Shown here in pieces: positions 8,195 through 14,542 of a DNA stretch of 64,000 bases. The stretch covers positions 1 to 64,000 of the forward strand of contig JBFMHN010000006.1 in assembly GCA_040752895.1 (NCBI GenBank). Direction: 5' to 3'. This stretch comes from Pseudomonadota bacterium. Its GTDB lineage: Bacteria; Pseudomonadota; Alphaproteobacteria; GCA-2746255. The notes under the pieces are model-generated. The model made no database searches. It saw only the letters and a list, made by a program, of their open reading frames with translations, and was not told the origin of the DNA. Numbering within the stretch: the first letter of the stretch is position 1; each line of letters starts with the position of its first letter. Both the position numbers and the translations under genes were made by a program.

Positions 8195-8989
8195 CTAGGT
8201 CTTGATCGCAAGCATTCCGCAAAAATTATACCAGCGGAAAAACTCGTCTACTTGCCCGAACCCCACCTTGGTAAGCATTTCCCTGTTTTCTTCAAAGTGA
8301 TAGGGAATGAGAACGTTTTCCAACGCCTCGCGCTTCCGGGAAATCTCGATTTCGCTGTAACCGTTGCGCACCTTGAAGTCGTAGTAGTGCTTGATGAAGA
8401 GACGGTTCAACAGCGAAGACGGAAAATTCAACTTCTCGACCAAAAGAAGGCAGCCATTCGGGTTCATGCCCCGGAAAATCGACTCGAGTATTTTCTGCCG
8501 GTAAAGGGGGCGAATAAATTGCAGAGTCAGCACCATCACGACGACCGAGGCATTCTCGACCCCGCGGAAGTCATGCAAATCTTCCTCGACCAGATTGTAC
8601 AACCGTTGGGTGCCGCAGGATTCCAGTTTGAGGCGCGCCTTCTGCAGCATCTCGCCGGAATTGTCCACGCCAACGAAATGCACCTGCGGATCAATGGCGG
8701 CGTCCAATTTCGCAAGGGTGGTGCCGGTCGCGCACCCCAGATCGAAAAGGCTGCTGCCCGGCGTCGCGAAGTCACCCGCCATTTCCACGATCATGCGCTG
8801 GATTTCCGTATAGAACGGCACCGAGCGCGTAACCATGTTGTCGAAGACGCCCGCGGTTTCCTGGTCGAAGCTGAAATCTTTGATAGCCGCCTCCGGATTG
8901 GCGAACAGGCGGTCCTCCAGCTGGCTATCGGCGACTTTGCCTTGTCCTTCTCCTTCCCGTGGGAAAGACGTGACGGACCCTTTTTTCAT
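8195..8989 (-). CDS. cmoA: CmoA-like carboxy-S-adenosyl-L-methionine synthase
   Basis: 264 residues. SAM-binding motif I is LFDLGCATGTTLAKLD and motif II is HFVGVDNSGEM. The rest tracks E. coli CmoA closely: FDNMVTRSVPFY, VVVMVLTLQFIRP, YDFKVRNGYSEIEISRKREALENVL and the closing FRWYNFCGMLAIK. CmoA converts SAM and prephenate to carboxy-SAM, used by CmoB to make cmo5U34 in tRNA wobble positions. GGAG precedes the ATG at 8989 by seven bases; an earlier in-frame start lacks one. cmoB, normally adjacent in gammaproteobacteria, is absent here, so a related SAM methyltransferase role remains possible. Confidence 0.85.
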   Translation of the reverse strand: MKKGSVTSFPREGEGQGKVADSQLEDRLFANPEAAIKDFSFDQETAGVFDNMVTRSVPFYTEIQRMIVEMAGDFATPGSSLFDLGCATGTTLAKLDAAIDPQVHFVGVDNSGEMLQKARLKLESCGTQRLYNLVEEDLHDFRGVENASVVVMVLTLQFIRPLYRQKILESIFRGMNPNGCLLLVEKLNFPSSLLNRLFIKHYYDFKVRNGYSEIEISRKREALENVLIPYHFEENREMLTKVGFGQVDEFFRWYNFCGMLAIKT

Positions 8990-9146
8990 CCAAAGTCTCC
9001 ACGCCAATGTTCGGGGCGACGCCACAATATAAGTTGGGTGACGGGGCTTGGCTAGCCACTTTCACGGTCGGTCTTGCCGGACCAAAGAAGACAAAAGGAG
9101 AAAGGGGAAGGCGGGCCGGCCGGCCGCCTCCAGCCCCGCTTCACCC

Positions 9147-9476
9147 TTACTTGCCGTGCATTTCCTTCAGATGCTGCTGCAGCAGATCTTCCATCCGGCC
9201 CTGCATTCCTTCTTGCATCGGCCCGCGATGCCCTTCCCCCATCCCGCGTCCGCCCTGCATGTGGCCGTACTTTCCCCACATGCCCGCCGGGTGGTGGCCG
9301 GAGACGGCCGCGTAGCCTGCTCCAATCAGCGGAAGGAGTGCCAGAATGAAAAGCCACGCCCCCAGCACATGGCCGAAGGTCCGGAATTTCCCTTCCGTCC
9401 GGCAGGAAGCGAACAGCACGAAATAGCCTACCGTCACCAACGCGGTGGCGAGCAGCAACGCGCACAAAACAAACAT
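9147..9476 (-). CDS. Small membrane protein with Met/His/Gly-rich tail
   Basis: 109 residues, family not recognised. Two hydrophobic segments (about 2-20 and 35-58, ending GAGYAAVSG) are followed by a tail rich in Met, His and Gly: HHPAGMWGKYGHMQGG, then RGMGEGHRGPMQEG. Such tails often bind copper or other soft metals; this is only suggestive. AAGGAGG precedes the ATG at 9476 by six bases, which decides against the longer in-frame start. A weak GC-rich palindrome at about 9110-9128 may end transcription. The neighbours (cmoA, GST) give no functional clue. Confidence 0.65.
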   Translation of the reverse strand: MFVLCALLLATALVTVGYFVLFASCRTEGKFRTFGHVLGAWLFILALLPLIGAGYAAVSGHHPAGMWGKYGHMQGGRGMGEGHRGPMQEGMQGRMEDLLQQHLKEMHGK

Positions 9477-9593
9477 CGAGTCCTCCTTCGTCGTTTCAGA
9501 ATAAGGAACGCCCGCCAGCATAGCGCGTTACCGGGGCTGGCGTCCCCTGCGGGATAACGCCGCGTTCCGGCGGAGAAAACGGGGCGAATCCTG

Positions 9594-10223
9594 CTAGTTC
9601 CGGGCGCTCGGGCGAAGGCTCACATGGGCGTGCCAGCGCCGCAGGTGGGTGAGGCCTTCCGGGACCTCGAGCTTGGCACCGGCGGCGAAATCCACGGTGA
9701 CCAGCAAGGTGATGTCCGCCACGCTGTAGGCGGGACCGGCGACGAATTCGCTTTCGGCGAGGCGCACGTCCATCGCCTTGAAAAAATTTTGGACGCGCAG
9801 CCGGCCGCGTTCGGCAAGAGCTGGTATCTGTTCCACGGCCGCAAGACCGGTCATCGCCCGGCCCTTGAGGCCCTTCGCCGTATTGCGGAAGGCCTCGGCG
9901 ACAGCGAAGAAGCCGTCCATCTCGCAGCGGTGCTCCCACATGGCGATAACGGCTTTTTCTTTCCCGTTACGGCCCATTAGCGGCGGGTCGGGATAGGCTT
10001 CCTCGATATAGCGACAGATAGCAATGGCTTCGCTGATCGCCGTGCCGTCGTCGAGTTCAAGCACCGGCACCGTGCACCACGGGTTCAACTTACCAAACTC
10101 CGCCGTCAGCTGCGCGCCGCCGCGCAGGTCCACTTGCACGCTGGGCAACGTGACGCCCTTCTCGGCCAGGAAGATGCGAACCCGACGCGGGCTGGGTGCG
10201 CTGCTGCAATCGTAAAATTTCAT
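9594..10223 (-). CDS. Glutathione S-transferase family protein
   Basis: 209 residues with the two-domain GST layout. The thioredoxin-like N-domain begins MKFYDCSSAPSPRRVRIFLAEKG, continues with the cis-Pro turn NPWCTVPVLEL and the glutathione-binding DDGTAISEAIAICRYIEE. The helical C-domain contains FVAGPAYSVADITLLVTVDFA, the conserved N-capping box region. It conjugates glutathione to electrophiles or acts as a reductase; the substrate class cannot be assigned. It is monocistronic between divergent or unrelated genes. Confidence 0.92.
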   Translation of the reverse strand: MKFYDCSSAPSPRRVRIFLAEKGVTLPSVQVDLRGGAQLTAEFGKLNPWCTVPVLELDDGTAISEAIAICRYIEEAYPDPPLMGRNGKEKAVIAMWEHRCEMDGFFAVAEAFRNTAKGLKGRAMTGLAAVEQIPALAERGRLRVQNFFKAMDVRLAESEFVAGPAYSVADITLLVTVDFAAGAKLEVPEGLTHLRRWHAHVSLRPSARN

Positions 10224-10534
10224 GGCACGGCATATCCGGTTAGCGAACGTTCGATGGCGTGGCGTACTCTAAGGAATTCGAATTCCCGTCGCCACCGGGA
10301 AAGAAAATACTTCCCTATGAAAACCATTCACGCGATGATGTTGAGAAAATGTGGCCGTTTCATGGGTTCGTGCGGCGGAAAGCCGATGAATCATTGAAAA
10401 GCTCGCAACCTGTAACCACATAAATTCAATCGCCAGGTTCGTCTTTCTCGAAGATGGCCTGTTTGGGCTGCGATCGGATTCTTGCCAGGTTTTCCCCTCG
10501 GAAAACCCCTTTGGATCGCATGCAGAAGGGTCAA
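10224..10534. other. Intergenic region without a supported gene
   Basis: The 311 bp between the GST start and the desaturase fragment hold no frame with a credible start or protein. The only distinct element is a perfect 14-bp AT-rich palindrome GGAATTCGAATTCC at 10273-10286, about 50 bp upstream of the GST start. It could be an operator for the GST gene, but nothing else supports that. Confidence 0.5.
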
Positions 10535-10846
10535 ATGAAACCTACGTCCATAAGGACGACTTCCGACGAGAACCAGGCGGCCCTTAGGGCTTCCGTTGCC
10601 CACTTCCAAGCGCCGATTCTGACCAAGAGTCTTATCCAAATCGGGACATCGTTCGGTTGCTTCCTGGCCATCACCGCTGCCATGTACGTGACGGCGGGAA
10701 TCTCTTACTGGATCGCATTTGGCCTGATCCCGCTGGCGGCCGGCCTCCGAGTCTGGCGTTTTACCTTATGGGATGAGGACCTCCAGAAGATGGTGACCTT
10801 CCGAGCGGCCGCTGCCGCGAGCACCGGAAAGGCGCGCCTTACATGA
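10535..10846 (+). pseudogene. Truncated N-terminus of a fatty-acid desaturase-like protein
   Basis: 103-residue frame. Residues about 15-75 (LRASVAHFQAPILTKSLIQ, then a double membrane span, ISYWIAFGLIPLAAGLRVWRF) resemble the first 70-80 residues of membrane fatty-acid desaturases. In those, the segment 'YWL.LLLA.PAAGFLVRLF' is followed by the first histidine box HDCGH. Here the sequence changes to TLWDEDLQKMV at that point, and no histidine box appears in any forward frame. AGAAGGG precedes the ATG by four bases. It may be a remnant or a repurposed small membrane protein. It overlaps the next gene by ATGA, implying it is still translated. Confidence 0.55.
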
Positions 10847-11034
10847 AGCCGATGAGGAATAAAGTGGATTTCGAATATTTCGAGCCCGCCCCGGAGCCCG
10901 CCGAGGAACCGAAGGCGCGACTCTGTCTCGCGTGTCGCACGCCGTTCCAGAGCGCCTGGGCGGGCGAACGCGTCTGCCCGAAATGCAAGTCCCGCGCCGG
11001 CTGGCACCGGGGCCGGAATACGATCTGGTCCTGA
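10843..11034 (+). CDS. Small zinc-ribbon protein
   Basis: 63 residues. Two CxxC knuckles (CLACRTPFQSAWAGERVCPKC) make a treble-clef or rubredoxin-like zinc site; the acidic/proline N-terminus and WHRG end are typical of very short alphaproteobacterial zinc-finger proteins of unknown role. The start overlaps the preceding stop as ATGA, so the two are translationally coupled. No catalytic domain is present. Confidence 0.75.
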   Translation: MKPMRNKVDFEYFEPAPEPAEEPKARLCLACRTPFQSAWAGERVCPKCKSRAGWHRGRNTIWS

Positions 11035-11078
11035 CGGCGTGACGGCTGACCGGCGTCTTGCAACGCCCCCACCCCGCG

Positions 11079-11154
11079 TGGCGTCCCCTAGGGGATTCGA
11101 ACCCCTGTTGCCGCCGTGAGAGGGCGGTGTCCTGGGCCTCTAGACGAAGGGGAC
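11079..11154 (-). tRNA. tRNA-Glu (CTC)
   Basis: 76 nt read on the minus strand. It starts GTCCCCTTCGTCTAGAGG and has anticodon stem CCGCC/GGCGG around loop CTCTCAC, giving anticodon CTC. The T-arm is GGGGTTCGAATCCCC and the acceptor closes as AGGGGAC with discriminator G. The 3' CCA is encoded (11079-11081). Apart from the anticodon, the core is nearly identical to E. coli tRNA-Glu. Confidence 0.97.
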
Positions 11155-11220
11155 CCGTAGCGAAGCAAGGGGCGGAGTGTTGCCCTATCCCACCGCCATA
11201 AGCAAGGGGGTTTGCGCAGT

Positions 11221-11655
11221 TTAAGCGGGGGTGACGATGGGAATTTCCTCGAACGCCCGCCCCGTCGCGTCCAAAAGATGCGCCGTCACCGCCTCCACCC
11301 GCCCCGCCCGCACAGCGGCGATCACCCAGACGTATTCCTTGTCCCACGCCATGGAAAGGTCGATGGCAGAAGGCTGCGCGGGGTGTTCGGGGTGGGAGTG
11401 GTAGTGGCCGATGATGTCGTCTGCCGTTCCTTCGCAGGCCCGCATCACGTCGAAACGAAGCCTGGGGTCGATCTCGAAGCGGTCCTTGCGCGCCTCCTGA
11501 TCGATCGCGACGTTCCGGCTCGGCACGACCCACGTCACGACACAATCGCCGTTCGCCTGCCGCCGTCCGACCAAAAGCCCGCACGCCTCATAGGGATAGG
11601 CCTTTTCCGCTTCGCGGCGGATACACTCCAGGCCTTCCGGGGGCAGCCGGATCAT
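11221..11655 (-). CDS. JAMM/MPN+ metalloprotease (M67, Mov34 family)
   Basis: 144 residues, a complete stand-alone bacterial JAMM domain. Visible are EACGLLVG (catalytic Glu) and HYHSHPEHPAQPSAIDL (the H-x-H-x10-D zinc-binding pattern, with the PSAID Ser). The family hydrolyses isopeptide or peptide bonds next to ubiquitin-like folds, or releases thiocarboxylate sulfur carriers in cysteine and cofactor synthesis. No ubiquitin-like, ThiS-like or E1-like gene is present in the window, so its substrate is open. It overlaps the upstream DUF6476-like gene by four bases. Confidence 0.9.
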   Translation of the reverse strand: MIRLPPEGLECIRREAEKAYPYEACGLLVGRRQANGDCVVTWVVPSRNVAIDQEARKDRFEIDPRLRFDVMRACEGTADDIIGHYHSHPEHPAQPSAIDLSMAWDKEYVWVIAAVRAGRVEAVTAHLLDATGRAFEEIPIVTPA

Positions 11656-11960
11656 CGCCCCTTCTCGAGTTCGACCGTGCCGAGAAGCCGCCCGTCGTTG
11701 AGATCCAGAATCAGGATGCGGCCAGCCCCGTCGGCCAGACGAAGCCGGAGAAGAAGGCGGTCGCCTTCGGCTTCCGTCCCTTCAAGACGGGCGCCCTTCG
11801 GCAGCGTCACCTTCGCCGTCTCGAAGGCGGGAAGGTGGCCCCCGCCGGGAGCGCCTTCCAGTTTTCCCGACATCCGGCCCGCGATCGTGACCCCCAGAAA
11901 GACGATCCCGCCCAGGATAAGGACCCCCAGAAAGACAACCAGGAACTTGAGCCCACGCAT
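11652..11960 (-). CDS. DUF6476-like single-span membrane protein
   Basis: About 102 residues. A membrane helix (GLKFLVVFLGVLILGGIVFLG) is followed by a small beta-rich domain with ETAKVTLPKGARLEG and LLLRLRLADGAGRILILDL. It matches my recollection of an uncharacterised alphaproteobacterial family. An in-frame ATG at 11984 would overlap the rluD start exactly (shared CATG); the ATG at 11960 opens at MRGLK, as relatives do, so I prefer it. It is coupled to the JAMM gene by an ATGA overlap. Confidence 0.65.
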   Translation of the reverse strand: MRGLKFLVVFLGVLILGGIVFLGVTIAGRMSGKLEGAPGGGHLPAFETAKVTLPKGARLEGTEAEGDRLLLRLRLADGAGRILILDLNDGRLLGTVELEKGR

Positions 11961-11982
11961 GGTTTCGGTCCAGTCTCCTGCC

Positions 11983-12969
11983 ATGACGGCGGCAAAAAAG
12001 GAAAGCGCTCAACCCCTGCGCACGATCCACGCAACCGCGAGCGAGCGGGAGAAGGGGCTTCGCCTCGACCGCTTCCTGGCCGAACGCCTGCCGGAACTTT
12101 CGCGAAGCCGCCTTAAGCAGTTGATCACATCGGGGCAGCTTGCCCTCGGCGAGCGGACGATAACGGACCCCAACACGCGGGTCAAACCGGGGCAAGCCTT
12201 CCGGCTCACCCTGCCCGCCGTGACGCCGGCCACACCCTTGGGCGAGGCCATACCCTTGGCGATCGCCCACGAGGACGCGGACCTGCTCGTCGTCGACAAG
12301 CCGGCCGGTCTCGTCGTCCATCCCGCCCCCGGCAACCCGGACCGCACGCTGGTGAACGCCCTTATCGCCCATTGCGGGGAAAGCCTTTCCGGAATCGGCG
12401 GCGTGGCGCGCCCCGGCATCGTGCATCGGCTGGACAAGGACACCTCCGGCCTCCTGGTCGTCGCCAAGAACGACTTCACCCACCGGGCCCTTACCGAACA
12501 GCTCCGCGCCCGCACGCTAAAGCGCGTCTACCTCGCCCTCGTCTGGGGGGTGCCGGCGCCGGCCTGCGGCACCATCCGGGCCGCCATCCATCGCCATCCC
12601 AAGCATCGCAAGAAGATGGCCACCGTTACCCGCGGCGGCCGCGAAGCCATCACCCATTACCGCGTCGTCCGGCGCTTCGGCAAGCTCGCAAGCCTGGTCG
12701 AATGCCGGCTGGCGACCGGGCGAACCCATCAGATCCGAGTCCACCTCGCCCATCTTGGCCACCCCCTGCTCGGCGATCCCCTCTATGGCCGGAAGCCGCC
12801 GGCCGGCCTGCCCGTGGGCCCGGCGGCGGTGTTGCGGACCTTTCACCGCCAGGCTCTACACGCCCATGTGATCGGATTTGAGCACCCGCGAAGCGGCAAG
12901 CTGCTAGAGTTCACGAGCGACTTGCCGATCGCTTTCGCCCAGTTGATATCCAGCTTAGATGTCCTTTAA
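11983..12969 (+). CDS. rluD: 23S rRNA pseudouridine synthase, RluD family
   Basis: 328 residues. An S4 RNA-binding domain (LRLDRFLAERLPELSRSRLK, about 25-85) precedes the pseudouridine synthase core. The catalytic motif is GIVHRLDKDTSGLLVVAKN, with Asp in RLDKDTSG. Further motifs are GRTHQIRVHLAHLGHP and GDPLYG. RluD makes pseudouridines in helix 69 of 23S rRNA. The open frame extends far upstream, but that part is the antisense shadow of the JAMM gene. No good Shine-Dalgarno precedes 11983. It lies upstream of rpoH on the same strand, as in many alphaproteobacteria. Confidence 0.93.
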   Translation: MTAAKKESAQPLRTIHATASEREKGLRLDRFLAERLPELSRSRLKQLITSGQLALGERTITDPNTRVKPGQAFRLTLPAVTPATPLGEAIPLAIAHEDADLLVVDKPAGLVVHPAPGNPDRTLVNALIAHCGESLSGIGGVARPGIVHRLDKDTSGLLVVAKNDFTHRALTEQLRARTLKRVYLALVWGVPAPACGTIRAAIHRHPKHRKKMATVTRGGREAITHYRVVRRFGKLASLVECRLATGRTHQIRVHLAHLGHPLLGDPLYGRKPPAGLPVGPAAVLRTFHRQALHAHVIGFEHPRSGKLLEFTSDLPIAFAQLISSLDVL

Positions 12970-13005
12970 CTTTTCACGTAGTTAACTGAAAAGCTGTAAT
13001 TTTTA

Positions 13006-13035
13006 TTGACAAAGCCATGGCGAATCGGGTAAATT
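13006..13035 (+). promoter_or_regulatory. Putative rpoH promoter
   Basis: TTGACA (13006-13011), 18 bases, TAAATT (13030-13035), in an AT-rich stretch between rluD and rpoH. It would give a leader near 57 nt. A 7-bp inverted repeat CTTTTCA/TGAAAAG (12970-12993) directly after the rluD stop may be a weak terminator or operator. Confidence 0.55.
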
Positions 13036-13098
13036 TGCGCGCAAAAGCCGAGAGTGCCAAACGCACCCAAACGGGCGACCGCCCGGGAGGATGAAACC

Positions 13099-13995
13099 AT
13101 GCCGAACGTACCTGCGATCTTAACCACGACTCTCCCCTTCTCGCCGGAGAACAACCTTGGCCGCTATCTCCGGGAAATTCGGAAATTCCCGATGCTGGCG
13201 CGCGAGGAGGAATACATGCTGGCCAAACGTTTCGCCGAACACGGCGACACCGAAGCGGCCCATCGCTTGGTGACGAGCCATTTGCGTCTCGCCGCCAAGA
13301 TCGCCATGAGCTACCGCGGCTACGGATTGCCGCTGGCCGACCTCATCTCGGAAGGCAACGTCGGAATCATGCAGGCGGTGAAACGGTTCGACCCGGAGCG
13401 CGGCTTCCGGCTGGCGACCTATGCGATGTGGTGGATTCGCGCCTCGATCCAGGAATACGTCCTGCGCTCATGGTCCCTCGTGAAGATGGGGACGACGGCC
13501 GCCCAGAAGAAACTTTTCTTCAACCTGCGGCGGTTGAAGGGCCAGCTGCAGGCGATCGAGGAAGGCGATCTCTCGCCCGAAATCGTCACGGAAATCGCTG
13601 ACCGTCTCGACGTGCCCGAAAGGGAAGTCGTCGAGATGAACCGCCGCATGGCGAGACAGGACCATTCCCTGAACGCGCCCCTTCGCGTGGACGGCGAAGG
13701 GGAATGGATGAACTGGCTCGAGGATGACCACCCCGATCAGGAAACCGCCTTCGCCAAAAAGGAAGAATCATCGAACCGCCACGCTTTCCTGAAGGCAGCG
13801 ATGAAAGGCCTGAACGACCGCGAGCGCCACATCCTGACCCAGCGTCGCCTGCGCGACGATCCGCTGACGCTCGAGGAATTGAGCAAGGAATTCAACATCT
13901 CGCGCGAGCGTGTCCGCCAGATCGAAGCGCGGGCTTTCTCAAAACTCCAGAAAGCGGTGAAGAACGCCGCTATCGAACAACAGATTCACGCGTAA
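13099..13995 (+). CDS. rpoH: RNA polymerase heat-shock sigma factor, sigma-32
   Basis: 298 residues. Region 1.2 is NLGRYLREIRKFPMLAREEE. Region 2 includes LRLAAKIAMSYRGYGLPLADLISEG and FRLATYAMWWIRASIQEYVL. The RpoH box QKKLFFNLRRLK separates it from ordinary sigma-70. Region 4 has LTLEELSKEFNISRERVRQIE. It directs transcription of chaperone and protease genes. GGGAGG precedes the ATG at 13099 by eight bases, which excludes the start 15 codons earlier. Heat-shock targets in this window could include hsp20, ftsH and pepF, though hsp20 has a sigma-70-like promoter with CIRCE. Confidence 0.97.
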   Translation: MPNVPAILTTTLPFSPENNLGRYLREIRKFPMLAREEEYMLAKRFAEHGDTEAAHRLVTSHLRLAAKIAMSYRGYGLPLADLISEGNVGIMQAVKRFDPERGFRLATYAMWWIRASIQEYVLRSWSLVKMGTTAAQKKLFFNLRRLKGQLQAIEEGDLSPEIVTEIADRLDVPEREVVEMNRRMARQDHSLNAPLRVDGEGEWMNWLEDDHPDQETAFAKKEESSNRHAFLKAAMKGLNDRERHILTQRRLRDDPLTLEELSKEFNISRERVRQIEARAFSKLQKAVKNAAIEQQIHA

Positions 13996-14018
13996 CCCAC
14001 CGAACGCCACCCGCCTCG

Positions 14019-14048
14019 GGAAGCAGAAAACTCAGGTTTTCTGCTTCC
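14019..14048. terminator. Perfect hairpin between convergent rpoH and membrane-protein gene
   Basis: A perfect 12-bp inverted repeat GGAAGCAGAAAA / TTTTCTGCTTCC with a 6-nt loop. It contains the last codons and stop of the minus-strand gene (stop at 14032-14034) and lies 24 bp after the rpoH stop. It probably ends rpoH transcription, though the T-run is inside the stem, not after it. Confidence 0.5.
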
Positions 14049-14532
14049 GCTGTTGCAGGTCGCCCGCGATCTCCTCGCCCCATTCCCCGATCAGCTCTTC
14101 CCGAAGCCTGGCAAGCTTTTCTTTCCGTTGCGCGGCGCGCATTTCCACGACCAGCGCGACGACATGAGGCACCCCGAAATAGAGCAGCCAACCAAGGCTC
14201 GCCGCCCCGTACATGACCGCCCAGGAATAGGGATCCGAAAGCGCTGCGAAGGCAGCGTCCGCCTGCCCCGCTCCGCCGACCACCCACTGATTGAGCAGGT
14301 AAGGAGCGACACCGACCAGATTCATGGCGAGGACGCATTTTCCGGCCACCTTTCCCACGTTGCGGTCAACGACGAAGGCAATCCAGGAAGGCAACAGGCC
14401 AAGGACCAGGAGGATGACGCTTGGAAGCGCCACGGTCGCAGCGCCCGAAAGCACGAGAATGCCAACGATCCACCAAAGTCCCATGTGTATGGTCCCGCCG
14501 GGTGCCTGTCTCTTGATCGGTTTTCTTGCCAT
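14032..14532 (-). CDS. Polytopic membrane protein of unknown function
   Basis: 166 residues. AGGGGG precedes the ATG at 14532, favouring it over the earlier in-frame start. The N-terminus is basic (MARKPIKRQAPGG). Three or four hydrophobic segments follow (WWIVGILVLSGAATVAL, VILLVLGLLPSWIAFVV, CVLAMNLVGVAPYLL, SWAVMYGAASLGWLLYFGV). The C-terminus is charged and helical (EMRAAQRKEKLARLREELI), predicted cytoplasmic. It lies 10 bp downstream of the pseudokinase gene on the same strand, so the two probably work together. I do not recognise the family. Confidence 0.7.
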   Translation of the reverse strand: MARKPIKRQAPGGTIHMGLWWIVGILVLSGAATVALPSVILLVLGLLPSWIAFVVDRNVGKVAGKCVLAMNLVGVAPYLLNQWVVGGAGQADAAFAALSDPYSWAVMYGAASLGWLLYFGVPHVVALVVEMRAAQRKEKLARLREELIGEWGEEIAGDLQQRKQKT

Positions 14533-14542
14533 GCCCCCTACT

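Noticed and set aside
11212-11982. N-terminal 257 codons of the long plus-strand frame containing rluD
   Set aside because: This part is antisense to the JAMM and DUF6476-like genes and has no rluD family sequence; the real start is at 11983.
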